From Tenacibaculum sp. SZ-18 (GTDB lineage Bacteria; Bacteroidota; Bacteroidia; Flavobacteriales; Flavobacteriaceae), in assembly GCF_002813915.1 (NCBI RefSeq), contig NZ_CP019335.1, positions 2,339,777-2,403,776 of the forward strand: DNA of 64,000 nt, written 5' to 3'. A model generated the notes under the pieces. The model ran no database searches. It saw nothing but the letters and a program-made list of their open reading frames with translations, and had not been told where the DNA came from. Made by a program: the position numbers and the translations under genes. Positions 37,923 through 46,792 of the stretch are shown here, piece after piece; within the stretch, counting starts at the first letter, position 1; the number at the start of each line of letters is the position of its first letter.

Positions 37923-37946
37923 TGAATTGAATGGGGCTTCAATTCA
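37923..37946 (+). repeat. Hairpin in the 5' leader of the OmpA-like gene
   Basis: TGAATTGAA (37923-37931) and TTCAATTCA (37938-37946) form a perfect 9-base stem around TGGGGC. There is no T run after it, so it is not an obvious terminator; it could be a regulatory or stabilising structure. Confidence 0.4.
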
Positions 37947-38006
37947 TTAAGTAATACCGAATAAATTATTTAAGTCTAAGGTCGTTGATCTTTGGCTCGG
38001 GGAAAA

Positions 38007-39878
38007 ATGAAAAATAAACTTTTACTACTAGCATTTACTATTTATTCAATAGCAAACGCACAACAATATACCTACGGTATTTATTTTCCTGATGGGGACA
38101 GAGAAAATAAATGTAACACGTTCACCAAGGTTTTTAAACAAAAACCAAACTACGTACGTTTTGGTGTTCGATTAGAAGACAATAAGTTATATTTTGAAGT
38201 TAATAACAGAAACTGGTATAATGCCTTGTTTAAGGAGCAAGGTGATGGAATTGCCGTTGATATTGTTCGTAGAAGTAGATATTCTTGTGACAAAGAAGTT
38301 AAGCCTTCACAAATTAGAGGTGTTCTTTTACCTCCCGTTTATGGAATTAATAAACCAGGAAAATTAAAAAGCATAAGCAGAAACAGATATAGAGTTTACA
38401 TTGGTAAAGTACCTCCTAACTTACAAAAAGAAGAAATTGAATTTAATCTTCTATTTCTTCATAATAAAGCTTTTTGTAAATACTATACTATCTATAACCT
38501 AGAGAAGTATCCAAGAGATTTATTGGATATGGGAGTGTATTTAGATGACATTACATATAAAAACAAAAAGATTACCTCCAACAAAAATCATATTATAACA
38601 AATTATAAAAAATTAACATTTTCAATACCATTTGAAAAAGATAAATCAGAGTACAAACCAGAAGACATTAAACCTTTGTACGATTCTTTAAAGCTAACAG
38701 ATTACAATATCAAAAAAATCAACATTAATGCTTATGCATCAGTTGAAGGTAGTGCTCAAAGAAATATCGAATTACAAAATCAACGTGCTAGAAGTATTGC
38801 AGGTTCCCTACAATCATTTCAAGAGCCTAGTATAATTACTAAAATTTCAACATCAGAAAACTGGGTAGAATTTTTCAATGATATCAAGAAAACGAAACAT
38901 AAAAAATTAGTAAAGCTTCCAAAGAAAAATGTGAAAGCAAAACTAATAAATGAATATGCGGCCAATTTAGAACCGGTTTTAAGAAATCACAGAAAAGCAG
39001 TTGTTGTTTTATCTCTTGAGAAAAAGGATGAATTCGAGAAATTGCATGTTGATCAGTTAGTAACACTTTTCAATAAAGCTGTTCGCGCTGATAAACTAGA
39101 AGAAGCTTGTGCAATTCAAAATTCAATTTTAGATCGACTTCGTGACAAATTCAAACCACAAGTTTTGAAAAACATGAAAATCCCGAAGAGTAAGAAGTAT
39201 TTACGATTACTAACTAAGAATTGTATTTTCAAATATTTTGTTGACTTAAAACAAACTTTAAATGTTGAAAAAGAACTTTTACAACTAGAAAAACTTGAAC
39301 CAAATGATAAACGCTTAAAATATAATTTAGCCGTTTTAAAATTTATTATTTGGAAACACCGTGCTCGTGAAATAAATAGAGAAGAGTTTAAAAAAGAAAT
39401 TATCAATCTTAAAGAATACGGAATTTCAAAAGATCTTATTGACAAAATGATTGTGAATTATCATATTGTAAAAGCTGAAGAAGATGCGAGAAAAAACAAT
39501 CATAAAGGCAAAGATTCTTCTGTCAATTATGTTTTAAAATCATATCAAAATTTAATTCTTTCTGATTTTGACTATTTAAGTATAGCTCAGTTTTTTACTT
39601 ATAACTCGACTATTTACGATGCAATTCACACAATTGAAAAAAAAGTAAACAACATTACTGTTGATGAGGATTTACTATTCTACTATTTAAATTTAACCAT
39701 TACAAAAGAGGAGTTAACACAAACCGAAGCGTATAGAACTGTTATGTTAAACGCGATTAACATGAACAAAAAACGTTTTTGCAGCTTATATAATTCAGCT
39801 TTGAAAAAAGGGGTTACCTTTCAGTTACTCGAGGATGACTTTTTAAGAGCTACTCACTGTGAAAACTGTAGTAAATAG
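38007..39878 (+). CDS. Exported OmpA-like domain protein
   Basis: The preferred start is the ATG at 38007 (an in-frame TTG lies 15 bases upstream). It gives a 623-residue protein with signal peptide MKNKLLLLAFTIYSIANAQ. After an N-terminal beta-rich part (about 20-195), residues of about 200-290 form an OmpA-like peptidoglycan-binding domain. It has the typical order DKSEYKPEDIKPLYDSLK, INAYASVEGS and NQRARSIAGSL. The C-terminal 330 residues are helical, charged and TPR-like (LLQLEKLEPNDKRLKYNLAV). The protein probably sits in the periplasm and binds the cell wall. Only two bases separate its stop from the convergent lpxK stop. Confidence 0.85.
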   Translation: MKNKLLLLAFTIYSIANAQQYTYGIYFPDGDRENKCNTFTKVFKQKPNYVRFGVRLEDNKLYFEVNNRNWYNALFKEQGDGIAVDIVRRSRYSCDKEVKPSQIRGVLLPPVYGINKPGKLKSISRNRYRVYIGKVPPNLQKEEIEFNLLFLHNKAFCKYYTIYNLEKYPRDLLDMGVYLDDITYKNKKITSNKNHIITNYKKLTFSIPFEKDKSEYKPEDIKPLYDSLKLTDYNIKKININAYASVEGSAQRNIELQNQRARSIAGSLQSFQEPSIITKISTSENWVEFFNDIKKTKHKKLVKLPKKNVKAKLINEYAANLEPVLRNHRKAVVVLSLEKKDEFEKLHVDQLVTLFNKAVRADKLEEACAIQNSILDRLRDKFKPQVLKNMKIPKSKKYLRLLTKNCIFKYFVDLKQTLNVEKELLQLEKLEPNDKRLKYNLAVLKFIIWKHRAREINREEFKKEIINLKEYGISKDLIDKMIVNYHIVKAEEDARKNNHKGKDSSVNYVLKSYQNLILSDFDYLSIAQFFTYNSTIYDAIHTIEKKVNNITVDEDLLFYYLNLTITKEELTQTEAYRTVMLNAINMNKKRFCSLYNSALKKGVTFQLLEDDFLRATHCENCSK

Positions 39879-39880
39879 TA

Positions 39881-40906
39881 TTACTTAGAGTTTTTAATAA
39901 ATTCTTTTATCGAAGAATCGAAGTCGTTTTGATTTGATAAAAATGAATTGTGTATTTCAATGTAATACAAACTATCTATTTTACCTTTTAATCGAACAAA
40001 ATCTTTTTCAGTAGTTAAAACAATTTTATTTTTTGATTGGAGACTTTTACGAGATGCTTCTATTCTAGAAAGATCTTGCTCTGAAAAATGGTGATGATCC
40101 GGAAACTGTAAATGTCTAAATTTCAACTCTCTTTCTTTCAAATATTTTATCAAACTCGTAGGTTTAGCAATTCCTGTGACTAAAATAAATTCTTCATTTA
40201 ACTGTAAAAGTGGAATTAACTCCTCACCGCCTAATAAATTTTCATTGTATTCTATTTTTGAAAAAAAAAGTTTCTGATTTGGTAATAATCTAAGTTTTTT
40301 CTCAATAGATTTCATTTCGAAATCAGTTAACTGATTTGGACATTTTGTTACAACAACAATATCCGCTCTTTTTGCTCCACTCCTACTTTCTCTTAAATTA
40401 CCTGTTGGTAGTAAAAAATCATGACAATACAAATCATCAAACTTGGTTAATAAAACGTAAAAACCTGCCTTTACTTTTCTATGTTGATATGCATCATCTA
40501 GCAAAACTACATTTGGTTGAACCAACCATAATAATTGAGTTATTCCATTGGTACGATTTGCATCTACGGCAACATTAATTCCATTAAATTTCGAAAAAAA
40601 CTGTAAAGGTTCATCTCCTACATCTTCGGCTGAATGACTTTTATTAAGCAATTGAAAGCCTTCTGTTTTACGTTTATAACCTCTACTCAAAACAGCAAGT
40701 TTATATTCAGAATTTAATAGTCTGATTAAATATTCAATCTGTGGAGTTTTTCCTGTTCCACCCACCGTTAAATTTCCTACAGCAATTACAGGAATATTAA
40801 AAGATGTTGATTTTAACATATTTAAATCAAATAAAACATTTCGCACTTTTGTAATTACATTATATATAATAGCAAAAGGATATAGTAAAAAGCGGAATAT
40901 TTTCAT
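39881..40906 (-). CDS. lpxK: Tetraacyldisaccharide 4'-kinase
   Basis: This 341-residue kinase adds the 4'-phosphate to the lipid A disaccharide at the inner membrane. The Walker A loop is VGNLTVGGTGKTPQIEYLI (GGTGKTP is family specific). Next come LSRGYKR, the conserved DVGDEPLQF segment, and VLLDDAYQHRK with the catalytic acidic residues. An N-terminal amphipathic/hydrophobic helix (FLLYPFAIIYNVI) anchors it at the membrane. Lipid A synthesis plus the LptD-like protein at 2.5 kb indicates a full LPS envelope. The stop is two bases from the convergent OmpA-like gene stop. It is divergent from the Nif3 gene. Confidence 0.96.
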   Translation of the reverse strand: MKIFRFLLYPFAIIYNVITKVRNVLFDLNMLKSTSFNIPVIAVGNLTVGGTGKTPQIEYLIRLLNSEYKLAVLSRGYKRKTEGFQLLNKSHSAEDVGDEPLQFFSKFNGINVAVDANRTNGITQLLWLVQPNVVLLDDAYQHRKVKAGFYVLLTKFDDLYCHDFLLPTGNLRESRSGAKRADIVVVTKCPNQLTDFEMKSIEKKLRLLPNQKLFFSKIEYNENLLGGEELIPLLQLNEEFILVTGIAKPTSLIKYLKERELKFRHLQFPDHHHFSEQDLSRIEASRKSLQSKNKIVLTTEKDFVRLKGKIDSLYYIEIHNSFLSNQNDFDSSIKEFIKNSK

Positions 40907-41052
40907 CTATTTGATTTTTTAAACACCTGAACACTTAAGAAACTTCCACCATATTCAGTAACTCACATAAACTTAAATTATTAGTTCAATAAATCCCTGA
41001 AATAAATAAAATTCATGTTCATTTAATCAGAACGAAAATACATTAAAAATCT

Positions 41053-41060
41053 TAACTTTG
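41053..41060 (+). promoter_or_regulatory. -7 box candidate for the Nif3 gene
   Basis: TAACTTTG matches TAnnTTTG, 20 bases before the ATG at 41080. No TTG is found at 17-23 bases upstream. The predicted start is near 41066. Confidence 0.35.
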
Positions 41061-41079
41061 AAGTTAATAAAACTAGACA

Positions 41080-42174
41080 ATGATAATTAGAGAAATAACA
41101 AATTATATAGAAAAAATTGCTCCACTTTCCTTTGCTGAAGATTTCGATAATGTTGGACTACTTGTTGGAAATTACAATTCAGAAGTATCAGGAGTCCTTG
41201 TTACTTTAGATACATTAGAAGAAACTGTTGATGAAGCAATAGCCAATAACTGTAACTTAATTGTAAGTTTCCATCCCATAATTTTTGGAGGTTTAAAAAA
41301 GTTAAATGGAAACAGTTATGTAGAAAGAGTTGTTTTAAAAGCAATTAAAAATAACATTGCTATTTATGCGACGCACACGGCTTTAGATAATTCAAAAGTT
41401 GGTGTTTCTGCGAAAATGTGTGAAGTATTGAATCTTCGAAACAATAAAATATTAATTCCTAAAAAAGGAATTATTAAAAAACTCACAACCTATGTTCCTT
41501 TCGGTGATGCTGATTATTTGAGAAATAAACTTTTCGAAGCTGGTGCGGGATCTATCGGTAATTATGACAACTGTTCTTTCAATGTAGAAGGGAAGGGTAG
41601 TTATAGAGGAAACGAACATTCCAATCCAACTGTTGGCAAGAAAGGTGAACTGCAATATGAAGAAGAAACTTGTATTACAGTTACTTTTGAAAGTTATCTT
41701 GAAAGTAAAATTTTAAGTACACTTTTCAAATATCATCAATATGAAGAAGTTGCATATGAAGTTATAACTTTAAACAATAAACATCAAAATGTTGGTATGG
41801 GAATGATAGGTGAGTTAGAAAATCCTATGAACGAAAATGAATTCTTAGAGTTTGTAAAATCTACCTTTAAAACAGACTGTGTTCGTCATTCAAAACGACT
41901 AGGGAAATCAATCAAAAAAGTTGCAGTATTAGGGGGTGCAGGCAGTTTTGCTATTTCAAACGCAATACGAGAAAAAGCGGATGCTTATATTAGTGCTGAC
42001 TTTAAATATCACGAATTTTTTAAGGCGGAAAATTGTATTTTATTGGCCGATGTTGGACATTATGAAAGTGAACAGTTTACAAAAAACCTTTTAGTTGACT
42101 ATCTTACAAAAAAATTCACTAATTTTGCGATTCGTTTAAGCGAAAAGAGTACAAATCCAATACATTATATTTAA
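41080..42174 (+). CDS. Nif3-like dinuclear metal centre protein
   Basis: This 364-residue protein is of the Nif3/YbgI (GTP cyclohydrolase I type 2, DUF34) family. Metal-site motifs are FHPIIFGGLKKL (residues of about 66-77), YATHTALDN near 97-105, and near the C-terminus ADVGHYESE with H and E ligands. A PII/CutA-like insertion lies between about 130 and 235 (KKLTTYVPFGDADYLRNKLF), as in longer bacterial members. The family forms hexamers with two metals per site; its physiological reaction is not established. It is followed by the coiled-coil gene after only six bases, so they are probably one operon. This gene pair is common in Bacteroidota. Confidence 0.93.
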   Translation: MIIREITNYIEKIAPLSFAEDFDNVGLLVGNYNSEVSGVLVTLDTLEETVDEAIANNCNLIVSFHPIIFGGLKKLNGNSYVERVVLKAIKNNIAIYATHTALDNSKVGVSAKMCEVLNLRNNKILIPKKGIIKKLTTYVPFGDADYLRNKLFEAGAGSIGNYDNCSFNVEGKGSYRGNEHSNPTVGKKGELQYEEETCITVTFESYLESKILSTLFKYHQYEEVAYEVITLNNKHQNVGMGMIGELENPMNENEFLEFVKSTFKTDCVRHSKRLGKSIKKVAVLGGAGSFAISNAIREKADAYISADFKYHEFFKAENCILLADVGHYESEQFTKNLLVDYLTKKFTNFAIRLSEKSTNPIHYI

Positions 42175-42180
42175 TAGACA

Positions 42181-42951
42181 ATGGCAAAAAAAGAAGTAAC
42201 GGTAGAACAAAAATTAAGAGCGCTATACGACTTACAATTAATTGACTCTAGAATTGATGAAATTAGAAGCGTTCGTGGTGAATTACCTTTAGAAGTAGAA
42301 GATTTAGAAGATGATGTTGCCGGATTAAATACAAGACTATCGAACTTAGCTCAAGATATTGACAATTTAAATACTGATATTAGTAACAAAAAATTGGCTA
42401 TTGAAGAATCAAAAACTTTAATTAAGAAATATACAGAGCAACAAAAAAATGTACGTAACAATCGTGAATTCGATTCTTTAACTAAAGAAGTTGAATATCA
42501 AGAATTAGAAATTCAATTAGCAGAAAAAAGAATTAAAGAATTTAAAGCCAAGATTTCGCAAAAAAAACAAGTTGTAGATTCAACAAAAGAAAAGTTAACC
42601 TTACAAGAAGGGCACTTAAACGCGAAGAAGTCTGAATTAGATGCAATCCTTAAGGAAACTGAGAAAGAAGAAAAGTTATTAATCCAGAAGTCAGAAGAAT
42701 TTTCTAATTCAATTGATGCGCACTTATTAACTGCATATAAAAGGATTCGTAACAAAGTTAAAAACGGTTTAGCTGTTGTATCTATTGAACGAGGAGCTGC
42801 TGGAGGATCTTTCTTTACTATTCCACCACAGGTTCAATTAGAAATTGCAAACAGAAAGAAAATTACTATCGATGAGCACAGTGGGCGTATTTTAGTGGAT
42901 GCTGCTCTTGCTGCTGAGGAGAAACAAAAAATTGAAAACTTAATCTCATAA
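42181..42951 (+). CDS. Coiled-coil protein of the C4 zinc-ribbon family, zinc ligands lost
   Basis: This 256-residue protein consists of a long coiled coil (about residues 5-185) and a C-terminal part NGLAVVSIERGAAGGSFFT followed by IPPQVQLEIANRKK and TIDEHSGRILVD. The layout equals the bacterial zf-RING_7/CT398-like family. In relatives the sequence around 207-210 reads CxxC and that around 231-234 CEHCGRIL. Here A207, S210, D231 and S234 replace all four cysteines, so no zinc ribbon can form. The rest of the fold is conserved. Coupled to Nif3 (six-base gap), and ended by a strong hairpin. Function unknown; family members have been linked to motility or secretion in other bacteria. Confidence 0.85.
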   Translation: MAKKEVTVEQKLRALYDLQLIDSRIDEIRSVRGELPLEVEDLEDDVAGLNTRLSNLAQDIDNLNTDISNKKLAIEESKTLIKKYTEQQKNVRNNREFDSLTKEVEYQELEIQLAEKRIKEFKAKISQKKQVVDSTKEKLTLQEGHLNAKKSELDAILKETEKEEKLLIQKSEEFSNSIDAHLLTAYKRIRNKVKNGLAVVSIERGAAGGSFFTIPPQVQLEIANRKKITIDEHSGRILVDAALAAEEKQKIENLIS

Positions 42952-42973
42952 TTAGAGATTCTACATAATTTCT

Positions 42974-43000
42974 AAGCGACTTTTTAAGTCGCTTTTTTTA
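42974..43000 (+). terminator. Terminator after the Nif3 operon
   Basis: AAGCGACTT (42974-42982), loop TTT, AAGTCGCTT (42986-42994) followed by TTTTTT. It lies 23 bases after the stop at 42951. Confidence 0.9.
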
Positions 43001-43131
43001 TTTGTAGTACTTTTCTCGTTTCACTTATACCTTAATATGTTGCAGTTATGGTTTAATCTTTAAAACGGTTGTAATAAGTCAGTAATTTAACCTTACTAAA
43101 ATTTACTTACTAACCTAAATTAAAATAAATC

Positions 43132-46002
43132 ATGAAAACTGAATATGATATTATTATCATTGGTGGTGGTGCCATGGGATTAGCAACTGCTGCGGAATTA
43201 GCAAATACCAATAAAAAGGTACTTGTTCTAGAGCAATTTGGATTTTTTAATGATAAAGGAAGTTCTGCAGGACTTTCACGTCAATTTAGAGTTCAATATG
43301 CACAAGAATATATGTCAGAACTTGCCTTAGAATCAATTCCTTATTGGGATAAGCTTCAAAAAACAACTGACGAACAACTAATTGATAAAGTGGGTTCATT
43401 ATGGTTTGGTGATCCAAATATTAGCTCACAAGAAGGAGGAATTCAAGCTGCAATGAATGTTATGGACAAACTTCATATTCCATACACTCCACTTAACGCT
43501 AAACAAATTGAAGCACAATATCCTTTTAAAGACTTACCTGAAGATTATAATGGATTCCTTCAAAAAGACGGTGGAATAATTGATCTAAAGGCAACTTTAA
43601 AAGCTTTATTCAATATTGCTAATGATGCCGGAAATATAGATTTAATAGAGTTTGCTCCTGTTACAAATATTCAATCTTTAAACACAGGAATAATCAATGT
43701 AGAAACCTCTGAACATCTTTACACGACAGAAAAATTAGTTATTACTCCTGGAGCATTTGTAAACGATATTCTAAAACATTTTGGATTATCGGTAAATGTC
43801 GATATCTGGGAAATGTCATCTGCCTATTACAAGAAAACAAAAGACATTACTTTACCAACTTGGTTTGTATTCCAAGAACCACAAAACACCAATTTATTCT
43901 ACGGTTTCCCAGAGGAGAATTGGGCAAATCCAGGATATATTCGCGTAGCTCCAGATATACCAGATCGTATTCTTAAAGATCCTTCAGATAGAACCGGAAT
44001 TCCAAGTGAAGAAAGTTCTGCGCTAAACTCAGCTTGGGTTAGAGATCATATGATTGGCTTGGATGATAATCCAGAATTCACCTCTACTTGTTTAATCACT
44101 TTAAACAATAACAATAAGGAGTTAATGTTAGATACACTGCCTAATTGGGTTCATAATCATAAAAATATTATTGTATATACTGGTGGTTGGGCCGCTAAAT
44201 TCATTCCTTTATTAGGAAAAATTCTCTCTGACCTAGCTGTTAAAGGAAAAACAAAGTTTGATATTTCACATTTTAAAATTCAATGGCCAGTTGTACGAGG
44301 TGAAATTAGTAATCGATTTGTAACTAAAGAAGCAAAAAGACAGCGATTAGATGTTGCTATTGTTGGAGCTGGAGCATCAGGTTTATACTCTGGATATAGA
44401 TTATTAAACGGAACTAATAAAAAAGGAGAAAAACTGGATTTAGATGTAGCTATTTTCGAAATGAGTGATCGCATTGGAGGAAGATTAGAATCTGTAAAAC
44501 TTCCAGGAATAAATGTAGTTGGAGAACTTGGGGGAATGCGATATATGACGGAACAGAAAATTGTAACCGCATTAATTGAAGATGTATTCTCTACTCAATA
44601 TGGATTAAATCCAATCGACTTTCCAATGGGTGATGCTAATCATCATTTATATTATTTAAGAAAACAACGCTTCTTTGCAAATAGATTTTCTCAGTCTCAA
44701 ATAACTGGTGAGAAGTTTAAGACAAGATATTTTGTTCAAGAACGATTTGAAGGAATGAGTTCTGACGATATTTTCACAGAAATTATTAGTGAAGTTTTAG
44801 AAGCTGATGGATATTCTTTAAAACAAATTCAAGAAAACCCAAATCCACGAGAAGAATGGAATCGTGTTAAACAAGACTTAGTATATCAATTTGATGGACC
44901 TTATAAGGGAATTAAGGTTTATAAAATTGGTTTCTGGAACTTATTAAAAGATCGATCTTCTCAAGAATGCTATGAATTCTTATCACAAGCTGGTGGATAC
45001 TATTCAAACACAATCAACTGGAATGCAGCAGAGGCATTTCCTTATATGGTTGGAGATTTTGCAAGTGACTCTGTAAAATACAAAACTATCGAAGGTGGAT
45101 ATGATCAAATACTGACTTGTTTAGGAGATGATTTTATTCAACAAGGTGGTACAATTTACACAAAGAATAAACTGAAAACATTCAAAAAAAATAAAGACAT
45201 TTCGAGTGAATATAAATACATTCTAACTTTTTATAATTTAAAAAAAGAAGAATATTATGAAGTTGAAGCAAAAGACATGATTCTAGGAATGCCAAAACGA
45301 TCTTTAGAACTACTAGATCAGGACAATTTCTTCTTCAATCCAGAAAAAAACCATAAACTACATAATAACCTAAATTCTGTTATTCCAGAACCATCGGTAA
45401 AAATATTGCTTGGTTTTGAAGAACCTTGGTGGGAAGCTAGCTTAGGCGCAATGGCAGGAGAATCTATTACAGATTTACCAATGCGACAATGTTACTATTT
45501 CGGAGTTGATCCCGTGAATTCTCACTCTTTATTTTTAGCTAGTTATAACGACATGAGAACAGTAACTTTCTGGCAAGCATTAGAAGCTGGAGAGAAATTC
45601 CAAACTCGAGAAACCAAATTAGTACGAGCAAAAAATAGTATTTACGCAGACTACGAACACGCTAGTAAAATGATGGTTGGGGAGGTCATGAATCAAGTAC
45701 GAGAATTACATGGTCCAAATGTTGAAGTTCCACCACCATACACCTCTGCTTATAAAGACTGGACCAAAGATCCTTACGGAGGTGGATATCATGCCTGGAA
45801 AAACGAATATAAAGTTTGGGATGTAATGCCATACATTCGACAACCTTTCGAAGAGGAACGAATTTTTATTGCCGGCGAAGCATATTCAGATCAACAAGGT
45901 TGGGTTGAAGGAGCGTTCTGTGTAACTGAACATATTATGAGAGAAAAATACGCATTAGAATGTCCAAGTTGGCTTGATGATGATTATTACCTAGGATGGT
46001 AA
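43132..46002 (+). CDS. Fused double flavin amine oxidase (DAO domain + MAO-type domain)
   Basis: This 956-residue protein joins two FAD oxidoreductases. Residues 1-395 are a DAO/sarcosine-oxidase-like domain: IIIGGGAMGLATAAELA at 7-23 and RQFRVQY. A cysteine in TCLITLNNNN sits where the family binds FAD covalently, followed by YTGGWAAKFIPLLGKIL where GHGFK usually stands. Residues of about 404-956 are a flavin monoamine/L-amino-acid oxidase: VAIVGAGASGLYSGYRLL at 409, FEMSDRIGGRLES, ELGGMRYM, and the C-terminal FIAGEAYSDQQGWVEGAFC. No signal peptide is evident. It stands alone between terminators. Both halves would produce hydrogen peroxide if active; substrates are unknown. The fusion itself is certain from the continuous frame. 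Confidence 0.88.
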   Translation: MKTEYDIIIIGGGAMGLATAAELANTNKKVLVLEQFGFFNDKGSSAGLSRQFRVQYAQEYMSELALESIPYWDKLQKTTDEQLIDKVGSLWFGDPNISSQEGGIQAAMNVMDKLHIPYTPLNAKQIEAQYPFKDLPEDYNGFLQKDGGIIDLKATLKALFNIANDAGNIDLIEFAPVTNIQSLNTGIINVETSEHLYTTEKLVITPGAFVNDILKHFGLSVNVDIWEMSSAYYKKTKDITLPTWFVFQEPQNTNLFYGFPEENWANPGYIRVAPDIPDRILKDPSDRTGIPSEESSALNSAWVRDHMIGLDDNPEFTSTCLITLNNNNKELMLDTLPNWVHNHKNIIVYTGGWAAKFIPLLGKILSDLAVKGKTKFDISHFKIQWPVVRGEISNRFVTKEAKRQRLDVAIVGAGASGLYSGYRLLNGTNKKGEKLDLDVAIFEMSDRIGGRLESVKLPGINVVGELGGMRYMTEQKIVTALIEDVFSTQYGLNPIDFPMGDANHHLYYLRKQRFFANRFSQSQITGEKFKTRYFVQERFEGMSSDDIFTEIISEVLEADGYSLKQIQENPNPREEWNRVKQDLVYQFDGPYKGIKVYKIGFWNLLKDRSSQECYEFLSQAGGYYSNTINWNAAEAFPYMVGDFASDSVKYKTIEGGYDQILTCLGDDFIQQGGTIYTKNKLKTFKKNKDISSEYKYILTFYNLKKEEYYEVEAKDMILGMPKRSLELLDQDNFFFNPEKNHKLHNNLNSVIPEPSVKILLGFEEPWWEASLGAMAGESITDLPMRQCYYFGVDPVNSHSLFLASYNDMRTVTFWQALEAGEKFQTRETKLVRAKNSIYADYEHASKMMVGEVMNQVRELHGPNVEVPPPYTSAYKDWTKDPYGGGYHAWKNEYKVWDVMPYIRQPFEEERIFIAGEAYSDQQGWVEGAFCVTEHIMREKYALECPSWLDDDYYLGW

Positions 46003-46003
46003 C

Positions 46004-46035
46004 AAAAAAAGAGTAACTAAAAGTTACTCTTTTTT
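46004..46035. terminator. Bidirectional terminator between the flavoenzyme and folE
   Basis: AAAAAAAGAGTAACT and AGTTACTCTTTTTT (arms 46004-46018 and 46022-46035) form a strong stem with A/T runs on both sides, so it can serve the flavoenzyme and folE. Confidence 0.9.
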
Positions 46036-46054
46036 GTTTTTTTTCTTATTGAAA

Positions 46055-46744
46055 TTAATCGAAGGATGTGCCCAATTTTATATAATCTAAAAACTCTCTT
46101 TTAGTCTCTTTCTCTTTGAACTTACCGCCAAATTCAGCTGTAACAGTTGAACTTTCTATATCTTTAATTCCTCTAGAGTTTACACATAAATGTTTCGCAT
46201 CAATCACACAAGCTACATCATCTGTTCCTAATGCTTCTTGCATGGCTTGCACAACTTGCATTGTTAAACGCTCTTGTACTTGAGGTCTTTTTGCATAATA
46301 CTCTACTAATCGATTCATTTTTGATAAACCAATTACTTTACCATTTGAGATGTATGCAACATGTGCTCTACCAACAATTGGTAACAAGTGATGCTCGCAG
46401 GTCGAATAAACAACAATATTTTTTTCTACCAACATCTCACCATAATTATAATTATTATCAAAAGTAGATGCCTTCGGTTTATTTTTAGGATTTAATCCCA
46501 TAAATAATTCATTCACATACGCTTTTGCAACTCTTCTTGGAGTACCATACAAACTATCGTCCGTTAAATCCATACCCAAAGTTTCAAGGATATCTTTAAC
46601 GCTTTCTTCGATTTTTGCAATCTTTTCTTCGTCCGAAATATCAAAAGCATCAGCCCTTAATGGTGTATTTGCCGATGTTCCGATGTGGTTTTCACCAATT
46701 TCGTCTATTCTATCGTCTATCATATTGTTGTGGGTCTCGAACAT
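46055..46744 (-). CDS. folE: GTP cyclohydrolase I
   Basis: This 229-residue enzyme opens GTP to dihydroneopterin triphosphate, the first step to folate or queuosine/pterin cofactors. Zinc ligands are C116 and H119 (STCEHHLLPIVG) and C187 (KHLCVNSRG); the spacing of 3 and 68 equals E. coli FolE. The C-terminal part and the active-site H (EHHL) are intact. An acidic N-terminal extension of about 35 residues is extra. It is 48 bases downstream of hisS on the same strand and the last gene of the YihY-hisS-folE unit, ending at the hairpin at 46004-46035. The assignment is certain. Confidence 0.97.
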   Translation of the reverse strand: MFETHNNMIDDRIDEIGENHIGTSANTPLRADAFDISDEEKIAKIEESVKDILETLGMDLTDDSLYGTPRRVAKAYVNELFMGLNPKNKPKASTFDNNYNYGEMLVEKNIVVYSTCEHHLLPIVGRAHVAYISNGKVIGLSKMNRLVEYYAKRPQVQERLTMQVVQAMQEALGTDDVACVIDAKHLCVNSRGIKDIESSTVTAEFGGKFKEKETKREFLDYIKLGTSFD

Positions 46745-46792
46745 AACTTTTTGTTTAATGTTTTTTTGTAAAGATAAAACAAAAAGTTCTTT

